From Seleniivibrio woodruffii (GTDB lineage: Bacteria; Chrysiogenota; Deferribacteres; Deferribacterales; Geovibrionaceae): a stretch of DNA of 64,000 nucleotides. Shown piece after piece: positions 29,652-38,751 of this stretch. Each line of letters starts with the position of its first letter. Position 1 is the stretch's first letter. Location: the NCBI RefSeq assembly GCF_029267515.1, contig NZ_JAJUIS010000001.1, forward strand, positions 186,001 to 250,000, read 5' to 3'. The translations under genes were made by a program, and so were the position numbers. Below the pieces are notes generated by a model. It was not told the origin of the DNA. It did not search any database and saw only the letters and a program-made list of their open reading frames with translations.

Positions 29652-31185
29652 TCCAGTCTTTGTCTTCCAGTGAAATCGCCGTTATCTTCTGATATTTATC
29701 ATCGAAGTAGTAGACCATGTTCCTCTGGTTCTCCCTGATTGATACACGTTCTCTGTATACCTGAACGTCAAGTCCGCCGTAAAGTTCACCAAGCACCTTC
29801 AGTTTAGGTCTGGGGTGATGAGCTTCCCTTATCAGCTTTTTCATGGCGGCATCCGCCAGCGCTATCTTTCCGTCCAACTGCTTTCTAAGCGCGATGAGCT
29901 GCCGTACTTTAGGATTTTCAAGCACCTCTTTCTTTTTAAGGTTAACCCCTCCGAGAAACTCATCTATTTTCGCTTTGTTTTCAACATATTTATCTTTATT
30001 TGTTTTAAGTTCTTCCAGTTCTCTTTCAAAATAAAACTTTGTGCCGACGCTCATGGTAAATTTTGAATTGCCAACTGTTCCCGCCTGAAGTATGCGGATT
30101 TCTTCGAAAGCCGTAACTTCGCCTCCCGCCACTATGCCGGGGTCTTTGACAGCCTCTATCCTTCCACCTGACCGCAGACGGCAGTTGTATGCGTATTTCA
30201 GCACCTCGATATTTCCGCGCGCCTCAATGTGGGCGTTTTCGGCATATCCGAAGAAAACATCTCCCTTCGCTTTTATAACGCTTCTGCCCTCTCCGCGGAT
30301 ACCCAGCTTAACAATGATATTGCTGCCGCTTATAAGCTCCGCATCCTGAACGACCCCTTCGACATAGATATCTTTCTCCGCCTTAACGGAGAAATTTGCC
30401 AGCACGTCATTCTTTATATATACGCTGCCGTTAAATACTATATTTCCTGTGCCGTAGTCAACATCCCCTCTGACGGTGTATACGGGGCTGACTTCCAGCG
30501 TGTTGCGTGTGAAAGTCACGCATCCGTCGGTCATAGAGTAAAATTCGGTTTTGTTGTTTTCCACACGCACGCCTTCACCGGCGTAAATTTCCGTGTCAAC
30601 GCCCGCCTCTGCGGGAATCTCCTCGTTACGAACAGTCAGACCTCTGACCCCGGCAGTGGCCGGCTTTTTGGTCAAAAGCAGGTCGCCTTCGTTAACAACC
30701 CTTATGTTATCAACATTTTTATAGTCCACCCTGCCGTTTTTAAGTATCCTTGGGGTGTTTTTTATGGGTTCAAAATTCAAAACAACCTGCGAATTCTTGC
30801 CTGAAATGGGCTCAACACCCTCGGCAATGAGAACCTTTTCGGATATGCCGCCCTCTCCGGCGAGTCTGACCACATTGTTTATCGCCTCGCGGTTGATATT
30901 TACTGTAATTTTTTCGTGCTGGAACAGCACCATGATGTCGTCGGTTGTCACCTTGCTTTCGGTGTTTATTCCGGGATAAACGTCAAGATATGCGCGCAAA
31001 CCATCCGGCGTGACCCTGACATCCAGGGCAGGAGACACAACCTTATCACTGACAACCTTTACGATTATCCTTCCGTGCTCATCCCGCGAAGTAATAAAAT
31101 CAGCACCCTCAAGACCGTATCTTTCAGACATGAGCCTTACGAGTTCTTTTTCATCCCTGCCTGTGTAATTCTTTAAAAGATTCAT
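29641..31185 (-). CDS. FapA/DUF342 domain protein
   Basis: 514 residues. An N-terminal mixed region (to about 190) is followed by a glycine-rich parallel beta-helix (about 220-390, with repeated V/I-x-G patterns such as GNIVFNGSVYIKNDV and KGDVFFGYAENAHIEARG). A C-terminal coiled coil follows (KFYFERELEELKTNKDKYV). This is the FapA architecture (PF03961). The founding member, Vibrio FapA, affects glucose-dependent flagellation. DUF342 proteins are usually cytosolic and often lie near signalling or motility genes. The start overlaps the GAF kinase gene by 35 bases and the stop overlaps uvrA, so the three are co-translated. Confidence 0.85.
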   Translation of the reverse strand: MNLLKNYTGRDEKELVRLMSERYGLEGADFITSRDEHGRIIVKVVSDKVVSPALDVRVTPDGLRAYLDVYPGINTESKVTTDDIMVLFQHEKITVNINREAINNVVRLAGEGGISEKVLIAEGVEPISGKNSQVVLNFEPIKNTPRILKNGRVDYKNVDNIRVVNEGDLLLTKKPATAGVRGLTVRNEEIPAEAGVDTEIYAGEGVRVENNKTEFYSMTDGCVTFTRNTLEVSPVYTVRGDVDYGTGNIVFNGSVYIKNDVLANFSVKAEKDIYVEGVVQDAELISGSNIIVKLGIRGEGRSVIKAKGDVFFGYAENAHIEARGNIEVLKYAYNCRLRSGGRIEAVKDPGIVAGGEVTAFEEIRILQAGTVGNSKFTMSVGTKFYFERELEELKTNKDKYVENKAKIDEFLGGVNLKKKEVLENPKVRQLIALRKQLDGKIALADAAMKKLIREAHHPRPKLKVLGELYGGLDVQVYRERVSIRENQRNMVYYFDDKYQKITAISLEDKDWNDE

Positions 31186-32281
31186 AATTAAATGGTATCC
31201 TCACGGTAAATTCGGTGTACACCCCTTCTTCCGAATCCACATCGATTGTACCGCAGTGAGCTTCAACTATCATCTTAACAATGGCAAGCCCCAGTCCGGT
31301 TCCTTTGGTTTTGCCGGAGGTGAAAAAGGGCAGAAACAGCTTTTTTATATTTTCGCTACATATCCCTTTTCCGGTATCTCTCACTTTGATGACACAAATG
31401 TCTCCATCTTTTCCGGCGGTGAGTCTCACAGTACCCGTACCGGGCAGAGCATCTATGGCGTTCGAGACAAGATTGAAAATCACCCTGAAAATCTTGCCCC
31501 TGTCCACCTTCATTATAATATCGTCCAAAACCTTGACATCTACATGAATGTCAGTATCTCTGGTCATTATATTAGCATGTTTTCTGATTTCATCAAACAG
31601 CTCGGATATGCGGAAGGTTTCTATTGATATCGAAACCCTCTGTCTGGAGAAATCCAGAATATCCATTGTAAGCCCGTGAATCCGCTTAACCTCGGAGTGG
31701 ATTGCATCAATATATTCCTGCATCTCCGGTTTGATATCTTTTTCCAGAGCCATAAGTTCCAGATAAGACTGAACAATATTCAGCAGATTCTTTATATCGT
31801 GGGCAATGGCGGAATTAAGCGTTCCTATCACCCTGAGATTTTCACTTTTTCGCATGTCGCTGTACATGTTAAATCTGTCAACCCCCAGTGCACACTGAGA
31901 GGCGATATAACGTGCAATTTTCACATCGTCTTCGGTGAAAAAATCGTCCTCTTTATCTGTAAGATTGAGCACGCCGAGGATTTTGTCACCCTTTTTCAGC
32001 GGAACGGACATAAAAGAAGATGTCTGATAACCGAGAACGTCGTTTTCGGTATCTGTTTTGTTTGACATCACCTCTATTCCGGTCTTGGCAACCTTTCCGG
32101 CTATTCCGTCGCCGAGCCGGATGTGTACCGACGAGTGATCCACCTCAAATCCTGCGTGGGCGTACATCTTCAGATACTCATCTTCTATGAGCATCAGGGA
32201 GATACGCTTTACCCCCAGATATTCCTTCGCTATGTTTATGATAGCTGGAAGGAGGTTGTGCAGTTCGAACATGCTGTTCAT
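31151..32281 (-). CDS. Cytosolic GAF-domain histidine kinase
   Basis: 376 residues with no membrane helix. A GAF domain (about 1-140; RLGDGIAGKVAKTGIEVM and SVPLKKGDKILGVLNL) is followed by HisKA (NSAIAHDIKNLLNIV) and HATPase_c (NLVSNAIDALPG, DTGKGICSE, KGTGLGLAIVKMI). Asn-Leu replaces the common Asn-Pro after the phospho-His. The coding frame appears to extend upstream of the ATG at 32281: a helix continuous with the GAF domain (EFLEVLVEISEK) reads back to a CTG preceded by GAGG, overlapping the mqnC stop. No standard start codon lies in that extension. No cognate receiver is next to it. Confidence 0.88.
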   Translation of the reverse strand: MNSMFELHNLLPAIINIAKEYLGVKRISLMLIEDEYLKMYAHAGFEVDHSSVHIRLGDGIAGKVAKTGIEVMSNKTDTENDVLGYQTSSFMSVPLKKGDKILGVLNLTDKEDDFFTEDDVKIARYIASQCALGVDRFNMYSDMRKSENLRVIGTLNSAIAHDIKNLLNIVQSYLELMALEKDIKPEMQEYIDAIHSEVKRIHGLTMDILDFSRQRVSISIETFRISELFDEIRKHANIMTRDTDIHVDVKVLDDIIMKVDRGKIFRVIFNLVSNAIDALPGTGTVRLTAGKDGDICVIKVRDTGKGICSENIKKLFLPFFTSGKTKGTGLGLAIVKMIVEAHCGTIDVDSEEGVYTEFTVRIPFNYESFKELHRQG

Positions 32282-32322
32282 TTTTTCGGAGATCTCAACG
32301 AGAACCTCCAGAAACTCTCTTT

Positions 32323-33351
32323 TCAGTCGAAATACCTCAGAATGTTATATTGCATATCCCGCTGGGCGGGGATGAATCCCGCTTTGCGGATATTGTTGTT
32401 TATCTCTTCGATGCTCATGCGGAAACCCACGCCGCACGCAGCCACCACATTCTCCTCTATCATAAGGCTGCCAAAGTCGTTTCCGCCGAAACGAAGCGCA
32501 GTCTGTCCGATTTTGGGACCCTGAGTGACCCACGATACCTGAATGTTCGGCACGTTGTCCAGATAGATACGCGCCATCGCAAGCAGCCTCAGATATTCCA
32601 CAGCGGAGACGTTCTCGCCCCCCAGTTCAGTGTTCGCAGGCTGATAAGGCCACGGGATAAAAGCCGTAAAGCCCCCCGTTCTGTCCTGTACACTCCTTAT
32701 CTTATCAAAATGTTCGATGATATGCTCAACTTTATCCGTTTTTTTGAACATCATTGTTGCCGTGGTCTTCAAACCGAGTCCGTGCGCCGTTTCCATCACC
32801 CCAAGCCATTTATCGGAAGATATCTTATTAGGGCTTACCAGCTGCCTTTCTGAATCCACCAGCAGCTCCGCACCCGCTCCGGGAATGGAATCCAGCCCGG
32901 CGGCGACCAGTCTTTTTATGGTGTCCTCAACGGAAATTCCTTCAAGTTTTGCGATGTGGCTTATCTCCGGTGCAGAAAGTCCGTGTATCCAGACCCCCTG
33001 TTCCTTTATGAAGCGCATCATATCCTCATAGAAACCTATGCCCAGTTCGGGATGCAGACCGCCCTGTAAAAGTATCTGTGTACCGCCCAGCGCCTTTGTC
33101 TCGTCTATTTTGGATCTGAGCAGTTCATGGCTTATGACATATCCGCCCTCGTCCTTTATATCTTTATAAAAGGCACAGAACGAACATTTGCAGGTGCAGA
33201 TGTTCGTATAGTTTATGTTGCGGTCTATAACATACGCAACTACGCCTTCGGGGTGCATCCGTTTTCTTGTTTCGTCCGCAAGGGTCGCCAGCTCGAAAAA
33301 ATCGGCATCGGCAAGCATCCTGCATCCGTCTTCAAAACTTATTCTGGACAA
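32323..33351 (-). CDS. mqnC: Cyclic dehypoxanthine futalosine synthase (radical SAM)
   Basis: 342 residues. The radical-SAM CxxxCxxC motif is in RNINYTNICTCKCSFCAFY, and GGLHPELGIGFYEDM and GFTAFIPWPYQPANTELG are typical of MqnC. It closes dehypoxanthine futalosine to the cyclic form in the futalosine route to menaquinone, implying menaquinone-based respiration without the classical men pathway. The start is a TTG at 33351 supported by GAGG seven bases upstream. It is divergent from fliR. The related MqnE has a different motif context, so MqnC is preferred. Confidence 0.93.
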   Translation of the reverse strand: MSRISFEDGCRMLADADFFELATLADETRKRMHPEGVVAYVIDRNINYTNICTCKCSFCAFYKDIKDEGGYVISHELLRSKIDETKALGGTQILLQGGLHPELGIGFYEDMMRFIKEQGVWIHGLSAPEISHIAKLEGISVEDTIKRLVAAGLDSIPGAGAELLVDSERQLVSPNKISSDKWLGVMETAHGLGLKTTATMMFKKTDKVEHIIEHFDKIRSVQDRTGGFTAFIPWPYQPANTELGGENVSAVEYLRLLAMARIYLDNVPNIQVSWVTQGPKIGQTALRFGGNDFGSLMIEENVVAACGVGFRMSIEEINNNIRKAGFIPAQRDMQYNILRYFD

Positions 33352-33466
33352 TTAAAAACCTCGATAAAATCTTTCCCATCTATAATTTTACATAACGGCG
33401 GCACAAATGAAAGTGTTTTTTCCTGAAATCCGTTGTAATTCTCTGTGACTGGCAATAGAATGTGTC

Positions 33467-34240
33467 ATGTTCGACTTTTTATACGACACATCCCTTTTTG
33501 TCACGTTTCTTATGGTTATGATACGCACGGCGGCGATAATGTTCACCGCTCCGGTTTTCGGCAGCAACGTCATCAAACCGCATATCCGTATGCTTTTCTC
33601 ACTGGTTTTTGCCATGATAATATATACTTCCGTAAAAAAGCTGGACATGCCCGACCCTTCGGGACCCATGCTCATCCTTATGATAGGCAGAGAAGTTATC
33701 CTCGGCGCGTGCATAGGGATGCTCTCCCAGATGCTGTTCATAGGGGTACAGCTCGGCGGACAGATAATAGGTACGCAGATGGGCTTTGGTGTGGTCAACG
33801 TTTTCGACCCGCAGGCGAACATCTCAATATCCATCATTTCCCAATTCATGAACATTGCTATGATACTTATCTTCATAGCAGTAGGCGGGCACCTTCTGCT
33901 TATTCAGGCGATACGGGCATCCTTTGACACGATACCGGTCGGCATACACGCCATCAATCCGGACTCTTTTCTTTATATAACGAAGATGTTCTCCACCATT
34001 TTCATAACGGCGCTTAAAATAACCGCGCCTGTCTTCATAACGCTTCTTATACTCCAGCTTGTGCTGGGGATCATGGGACGTATGGTACCGCAGCTAAACC
34101 TCATGATTGTAGGATTTCCCATACAGATTTCCGTCGGCATGACGGTTCTCGCCATAGGGATGAGCTATTTTTACATAGTCTTTGAAAAGCTCCTGCACAG
34201 ATATTTTGAAGAGGTTGCAAACCTCATAAGGTATTTCTGA
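33467..34240 (+). CDS. fliR: Flagellar export apparatus protein FliR
   Basis: 257 residues with about six membrane helices. Family features include REVILGACIGMLSQMLFIGVQ and the C-terminal MVPQLNLMIVGFPIQISVG. FliR belongs to the export gate of the flagellar type III system (FliPQR-FlhAB). It is the first gene of the large plus-strand flagellar/chemotaxis run; fliP and fliQ are not in the window. flhB begins one base after its stop. Confidence 0.96.
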   Translation: MFDFLYDTSLFVTFLMVMIRTAAIMFTAPVFGSNVIKPHIRMLFSLVFAMIIYTSVKKLDMPDPSGPMLILMIGREVILGACIGMLSQMLFIGVQLGGQIIGTQMGFGVVNVFDPQANISISIISQFMNIAMILIFIAVGGHLLLIQAIRASFDTIPVGIHAINPDSFLYITKMFSTIFITALKITAPVFITLLILQLVLGIMGRMVPQLNLMIVGFPIQISVGMTVLAIGMSYFYIVFEKLLHRYFEEVANLIRYF

Positions 34241-34241
34241 T

Positions 34242-35291
34242 ATGGCCGACGAAAGCAAAACCGAAGACCCAACGGGGAAGCGGCTTTCAGACGCCGCCAA
34301 AGAAGGAAACATACCCAAGAGCCGCGAGCTTTCCACCGCTCTCATACTCCTTTCCAGCGCCGTGTTTCTGCACTTTTATGCACCGTATTTCATGCGGGGA
34401 TTCGGCAGACTCATGCGTGAACTGCTTACTATTGAGGACCACAACATTTCCGTAGACAGTCTTATGGGGCTTCTGGTTTTCTGCACCAAAGAGGCGGGAC
34501 TCATTGTCGCACCCTTTATGGGACTGCTGCTGTTCATATCCGTTGCAGCCAACATAATGCAGGTGGGCTTCGTGTTCACGCCCAAGGCTCTGGAACTTAA
34601 ACTGGACAGGATAAACCCTTTCACCGGTTTCGGACGATTCTTTTCAAAAAGAAGTCTCGTTGAGCTTATCAAATCTGTTTTTAAGATTTTCGTGGTAGGC
34701 TGGTTTGCATATTTCATAGTTAAGGGCAAAATTGAAACGATAGTCACCCTTGCCGATGCGGATATTCAGGATATTATCGAATATTTCGGTTCGCTCATGT
34801 ATGAGCTTGTATGGAAAATAAGCCTTCTGGCTCTGGTTATGGCGCTTATAGATTATGCCTACGTGCGTTATCAGCACAAGCAGGATCTGAAAATGACCAA
34901 GCAGGAGGTCAAGGATGAGCACAAGCAGATGGAGGGAGATCCGCAGATAAAAGGGCGTATACGCAAGGCACAGAGAGAACTGGCGCGTCAGAGGATGATG
35001 GAGGATGTGCCGAAGGCTGACGTTGTCGTAACAAACCCCACCCACTATGCCGTTGCCCTGCGTTACAACATCGGACAGGACAGAGCACCGGTATGCCTTG
35101 CAAAAGGTCAAAGACTTATGGCGCTCAGAATACGAGAAGTTGCAAAGGAAAACGGCATCCTCGTGCACGAGGATCCGCCCATCGCCCGCTCTCTCTTCAA
35201 AACGGTTGACATAGGGGATGAAATACCTGAAAATCTGTACAAAGCCGTGGCGGAAATTCTTGCACTTGTGGATAAATTTAAGAAGAAATAG
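34242..35291 (+). CDS. flhB: Flagellar export apparatus protein FlhB
   Basis: 349 residues. The N-terminus SKTEDPTGKRLSDAAKEGNIPKSREL is diagnostic. Four membrane helices are followed by a cytosolic domain with the autocleavage motif NPTH (VVTNPTHYAVALRYN), which switches export specificity from rod/hook to filament substrates. It lies in an operon with fliR. Confidence 0.97.
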   Translation: MADESKTEDPTGKRLSDAAKEGNIPKSRELSTALILLSSAVFLHFYAPYFMRGFGRLMRELLTIEDHNISVDSLMGLLVFCTKEAGLIVAPFMGLLLFISVAANIMQVGFVFTPKALELKLDRINPFTGFGRFFSKRSLVELIKSVFKIFVVGWFAYFIVKGKIETIVTLADADIQDIIEYFGSLMYELVWKISLLALVMALIDYAYVRYQHKQDLKMTKQEVKDEHKQMEGDPQIKGRIRKAQRELARQRMMEDVPKADVVVTNPTHYAVALRYNIGQDRAPVCLAKGQRLMALRIREVAKENGILVHEDPPIARSLFKTVDIGDEIPENLYKAVAEILALVDKFKKK

Positions 35292-35313
35292 CAGACGACC
35301 TTATCTTATAAAT

Positions 35314-35436
35314 TTGCTGTTTAGATGCAAGCTATACAAGGAAAATTTCGTGAGACGAGCAAAAGCATACGTACTCTGTATGTGTTGCGAGCGAACGGAA
35401 TATGACGACGTAGAGCGACGCATATAAACGGCAAAA
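35314..35436. repeat. 123-bp imperfect palindromic element between flhB and flhA
   Basis: TTTGCTGTTTAGATGC (35314-35329) pairs with GCATATAAACGGCAAA (35421-35436), 14 of 16 positions. Further in, GCAAAAGCATAC and GTATGTGTTGC form a central dyad around GTACTCT. Almost the whole flhB-flhA gap is therefore one long potential hairpin ending about 10 bases before the flhA start. The interior contains GTGAGACGAGC and GACGACGTAGAGCGACG, which resemble a repeat class scattered between genes in several bacterial phyla (from memory). Only one copy was seen in this window. Transposase-free MITE/REP-like origin is likely. Confidence 0.65.
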
Positions 35437-35446
35437 AAGGTGATAG

Positions 35447-37531
35447 ATGGCTGACGCCAAAGAATACTTGAACATACTAAAGCAGAAGGAGATTTCATTC
35501 TCAGTCTTTTTCATGGCTATTATCGCCGTGATGGTACTGCCGGTACCTGCTATTCTGCTCGACCTGTTGCTCACCGCCAGCGTTGCGTTCTCTATCATCA
35601 TACTTATGGTGGCGATACACTCCGACCAGCCGCTGAAATTTTCCACATTTCCCACAGTGCTTCTGATCGTCACACTGTTCAGACTCTCTCTGAACGTTGC
35701 GACCACCAGAGTTATCCTTCTCCACGGCTACGAGGGAGAGGATGCTGCGGGTGAAGTTATACGTGCTTTCGGACAGTTTGTTGTCGGCGGTAACTATGCC
35801 GTCGGTATTATAGTGTTCCTTATCCTCATTATCATCAACTTTATGGTTATCACCAAAGGTTCAACCCGTATCGCGGAAGTTGCAGCCAGATTCACACTGG
35901 ATGCAATGCCCGGCAAGCAGATGTCAATCGATGCCGACCTTAACGCCGGGATGATAAACGAGGATGAGGCAAGACAGAAGCGTATCGACATACAGAGGGA
36001 GGCGGACTACTACGGTTCTATGGATGGTGCCAGTAAGTTCGTTCGCGGAGACGCCGTAGCGGGTCTCATCATCACAGTTATCAACATTCTGGGCGGTCTG
36101 GTGATAGGCGTTGTTCAGGGCGGAATGGAGGTTCTTGAAGCAGCGCAGAGATACACCATCCTGACCATCGGCGACGGTCTTGTCTCGCAGATACCCTCAC
36201 TGATTATATCCACCGCGGCGGGTCTTATTGTTTCCCGTGCAGGTTCCGGAGGCGACCTTTCAAGTCAGCTTGTCGGTCAGCTTTTCAACAGCACCAAGGT
36301 TATGGGCATAACAGGCGGCATACTTCTGTTCTTCGCCATAATCCCAGGTATGCCTAAACTTTCGTTCATCCTTCTGGGTGCTCTGTTCATATATCTTTCA
36401 AGGCTGACCAAAACCTCAGGGAAAGAGAAGGAAAAAGAACTGGAAAAGGCGGAAACGGAAAAAGCGAAAGCACCCGTTCCGGAAGAGGACGAGGTGAAAA
36501 GCCTGCTGGAGATGGACATACTCGAACTGGAGATAGGTTTTGCACTCATCCCTCTCGTTGATGCCAACCAGGGCGGAACACTGCTCAACCGCATAAAGGC
36601 TATCCGTCGTCAGCTCGCACTTGAAATGGGCTTCATAGTGCCTCCTGTGCGCATACGCGACAATTTACAGCTTGACGCAAACGGATATGCCGTTATGCTG
36701 AAAGGCGTAAGGATAAATACAGGCTCAATATTTCCTGATAAGTTCCTTATAATGAACCCCGAAGGCACAGTCGCCAATTTCGACGGAATACCCACAAAGG
36801 AACCGGCATACGGACTTGAGGCCAAATGGGTTGACGAGGCTGTCAAAGAAATGGCGGAGATTGAAGGCTGCACCATAGTTGACCCGTCAACCGTAATTGC
36901 GACGCACCTCACGGAGATAATCAAATCCAACGCCCACGAACTTCTGGGCAGACAGGAGACTCAGGAGCTTCTGGACAAGCTCAAGGAGAAATATCCCAAG
37001 CTGGTGGACGACGTTATTCCGGCGATACTCGACCTCGGCACTGTAAACCGGGTTCTGCAGGCTCTGCTGAAAGAGCGCGTCTCCATAAGAAACCTACAGA
37101 CGATTCTGGAGATACTGGCAACCTACGGTATGCAGAACAAACACCCCGATTTCCTGACGGAACGGGTGCGCGCCGTATTAAAACGCCAGATAACCGAAAG
37201 TTTCCTCGCCGCGGACGGAAAACTTTATGTTTTCACCCTCCCATCAAAGGTGGAACAGTTCATAGCGACAAACATACAGAAAGGGGACGACGGACAGGAA
37301 ATAGTCATAGACCCTTCCGTTGCACAGAAGATTCTCTCTGCTATAATACAAAAGAGCGACCAGTGCATCGCAAAGAGCCTGCCGCCTGTGCTTATTGTTT
37401 CGCCGCCTATCAGGCTGCCAATGCGGAGATTTGTTGAAAAATTCGTTCACAACATCAATATTATGTCCCATAATGAGATAAGCGACAGCGTAAGGATTGA
37501 AAGCCTCGGTATGCTGGAGATTAATATATGA
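35447..37531 (+). CDS. flhA: Flagellar export gate protein FlhA
   Basis: 694 residues. The N-terminal half has about eight membrane helices with the FHIPEP-family block (TFPTVLLIVTLFRLSLNVATTR) and the cytosolic loop FTLDAMPGKQMSIDADLNAG. The C-terminal cytosolic domain binds chaperone-substrate complexes. A Shine-Dalgarno AAGGTGATAG lies at the end of the palindromic element. The stop overlaps the flhF start by four bases. Confidence 0.98.
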   Translation: MADAKEYLNILKQKEISFSVFFMAIIAVMVLPVPAILLDLLLTASVAFSIIILMVAIHSDQPLKFSTFPTVLLIVTLFRLSLNVATTRVILLHGYEGEDAAGEVIRAFGQFVVGGNYAVGIIVFLILIIINFMVITKGSTRIAEVAARFTLDAMPGKQMSIDADLNAGMINEDEARQKRIDIQREADYYGSMDGASKFVRGDAVAGLIITVINILGGLVIGVVQGGMEVLEAAQRYTILTIGDGLVSQIPSLIISTAAGLIVSRAGSGGDLSSQLVGQLFNSTKVMGITGGILLFFAIIPGMPKLSFILLGALFIYLSRLTKTSGKEKEKELEKAETEKAKAPVPEEDEVKSLLEMDILELEIGFALIPLVDANQGGTLLNRIKAIRRQLALEMGFIVPPVRIRDNLQLDANGYAVMLKGVRINTGSIFPDKFLIMNPEGTVANFDGIPTKEPAYGLEAKWVDEAVKEMAEIEGCTIVDPSTVIATHLTEIIKSNAHELLGRQETQELLDKLKEKYPKLVDDVIPAILDLGTVNRVLQALLKERVSIRNLQTILEILATYGMQNKHPDFLTERVRAVLKRQITESFLAADGKLYVFTLPSKVEQFIATNIQKGDDGQEIVIDPSVAQKILSAIIQKSDQCIAKSLPPVLIVSPPIRLPMRRFVEKFVHNINIMSHNEISDSVRIESLGMLEINI

Positions 37532-38751
37532 GAATCAAGAAGTACGAAGTCTTCGATATGAAGGAGGCCATGAAGCTCATAAAGGAGGAGCTTGGTCCGG
37601 AAGCTATGATTCTCTCCACCCGCAAGGTGGTTAAGAACAACAGCTTCGGTCTATTTTCGCGCCCTATCATAGAGGTGACTGTCGGAATTGAAGACGACGA
37701 GCGGGTAATAAACGCAAAAAAAACAGGCGTTAAAACAACCGCCCCCGCCGCTGCAAACCCATACGCAAATACTTATAAGCCCCAGCAGTTCAAGCCGTCC
37801 GTGCCGGAGAAATCAGAATCGGACAAGATAACGGAAATAATAAACACCCTCGGACTCAACAAGTTTGAAGGGCTTGTCAGCGATATAGCGGAAATCAAGC
37901 GTCAGATGATGGAAATAAAGTCCGGCATGAAGGACAGCTTTGTGGTGGATCTGTCCCAGCCTGTGCTTGAGTTTTACAATATCCTCCTCAAAAACGGCGT
38001 TGATGATGACATCGCATACAAGTTTCTGAAAAAAATAGAGAAACGTGCGGCGACGGGACTGACCCGGAATCAGGTGAAAAACCTTTCCGTGCAGCTTCTC
38101 GGCGACCTGATACCCATGGAAAAGGACTACTTCTCCATGATAAAACAGAAGGTGCTGGCGCTTGTTGGTCCAACAGGAGTTGGCAAGACCACAACGATAG
38201 CGAAAATAGCGGCGAACCTGAGTCTTCAGCTCAAAAAATCCGTTGCACTGATAACCATCGACAATTTCCGCATAGGTGCGGTGGAACAGCTTAAAAATTA
38301 TGCCGAGATTGTCAGCATACCACTGCGCGTTGCATCTTCCCCTGCGGAGCTTGAAAAAACGATTTACGAACTCAAAGATTATGAGTACGTGTTCATAGAC
38401 TCCATGGGGCGAAGCCAGTTCGACAACGAACAGATAGGCGACCTGAGAAAATTTCTTGAAGTCAGCCCCCTCATAAAAGTGGCTCTGGTGCTCTCAATGA
38501 GCTGCAACCATGCGGAGCTTGCCGATACATATGACAGATATTCTAAGCTCATGCCGGAATACATGATCTTCACAAAGCTGGACGAAACAAAATTTTTCGG
38601 TCCGCTGATAAATCTGCCGATAAAGAAAAAAACACCTGTTATGCTTTTATCAAAAGGACAAAATGTACCGGACGATATGGAGTTACCTGATGGCAGAAAA
38701 ATTGCTACTCAGGTGCTCAGAGAGATACCGTCCCTATGGAGCGATAAATGA
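37528..38751 (+). CDS. flhF: Flagellar SRP-type GTPase FlhF
   Basis: 407 residues. The N-terminal region MRIKKYEVFDMKEAMKLIKEELG and a Pro/Lys-rich linker precede the NG GTPase domain (LVGPTGVGKTTTIAKIAANL, FIDSMGRS, TKLDE). FlhF sets the position and early assembly of polar flagella. Its neighbour FlhG counteracts it, so a polar or otherwise numbered flagellum is likely. It overlaps flhA and flhG by four bases on each side. Confidence 0.96.
   Translation: MRIKKYEVFDMKEAMKLIKEELGPEAMILSTRKVVKNNSFGLFSRPIIEVTVGIEDDERVINAKKTGVKTTAPAAANPYANTYKPQQFKPSVPEKSESDKITEIINTLGLNKFEGLVSDIAEIKRQMMEIKSGMKDSFVVDLSQPVLEFYNILLKNGVDDDIAYKFLKKIEKRAATGLTRNQVKNLSVQLLGDLIPMEKDYFSMIKQKVLALVGPTGVGKTTTIAKIAANLSLQLKKSVALITIDNFRIGAVEQLKNYAEIVSIPLRVASSPAELEKTIYELKDYEYVFIDSMGRSQFDNEQIGDLRKFLEVSPLIKVALVLSMSCNHAELADTYDRYSKLMPEYMIFTKLDETKFFGPLINLPIKKKTPVMLLSKGQNVPDDMELPDGRKIATQVLREIPSLWSDK

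Noticed and set aside
33352-33466. Sigma-54 promoter before fliR
   Set aside because: TGGCA occurs near 33451 but no correctly spaced TTGCA follows; no convincing sigma-54 or sigma-28 site was seen in front of the flagellar genes.
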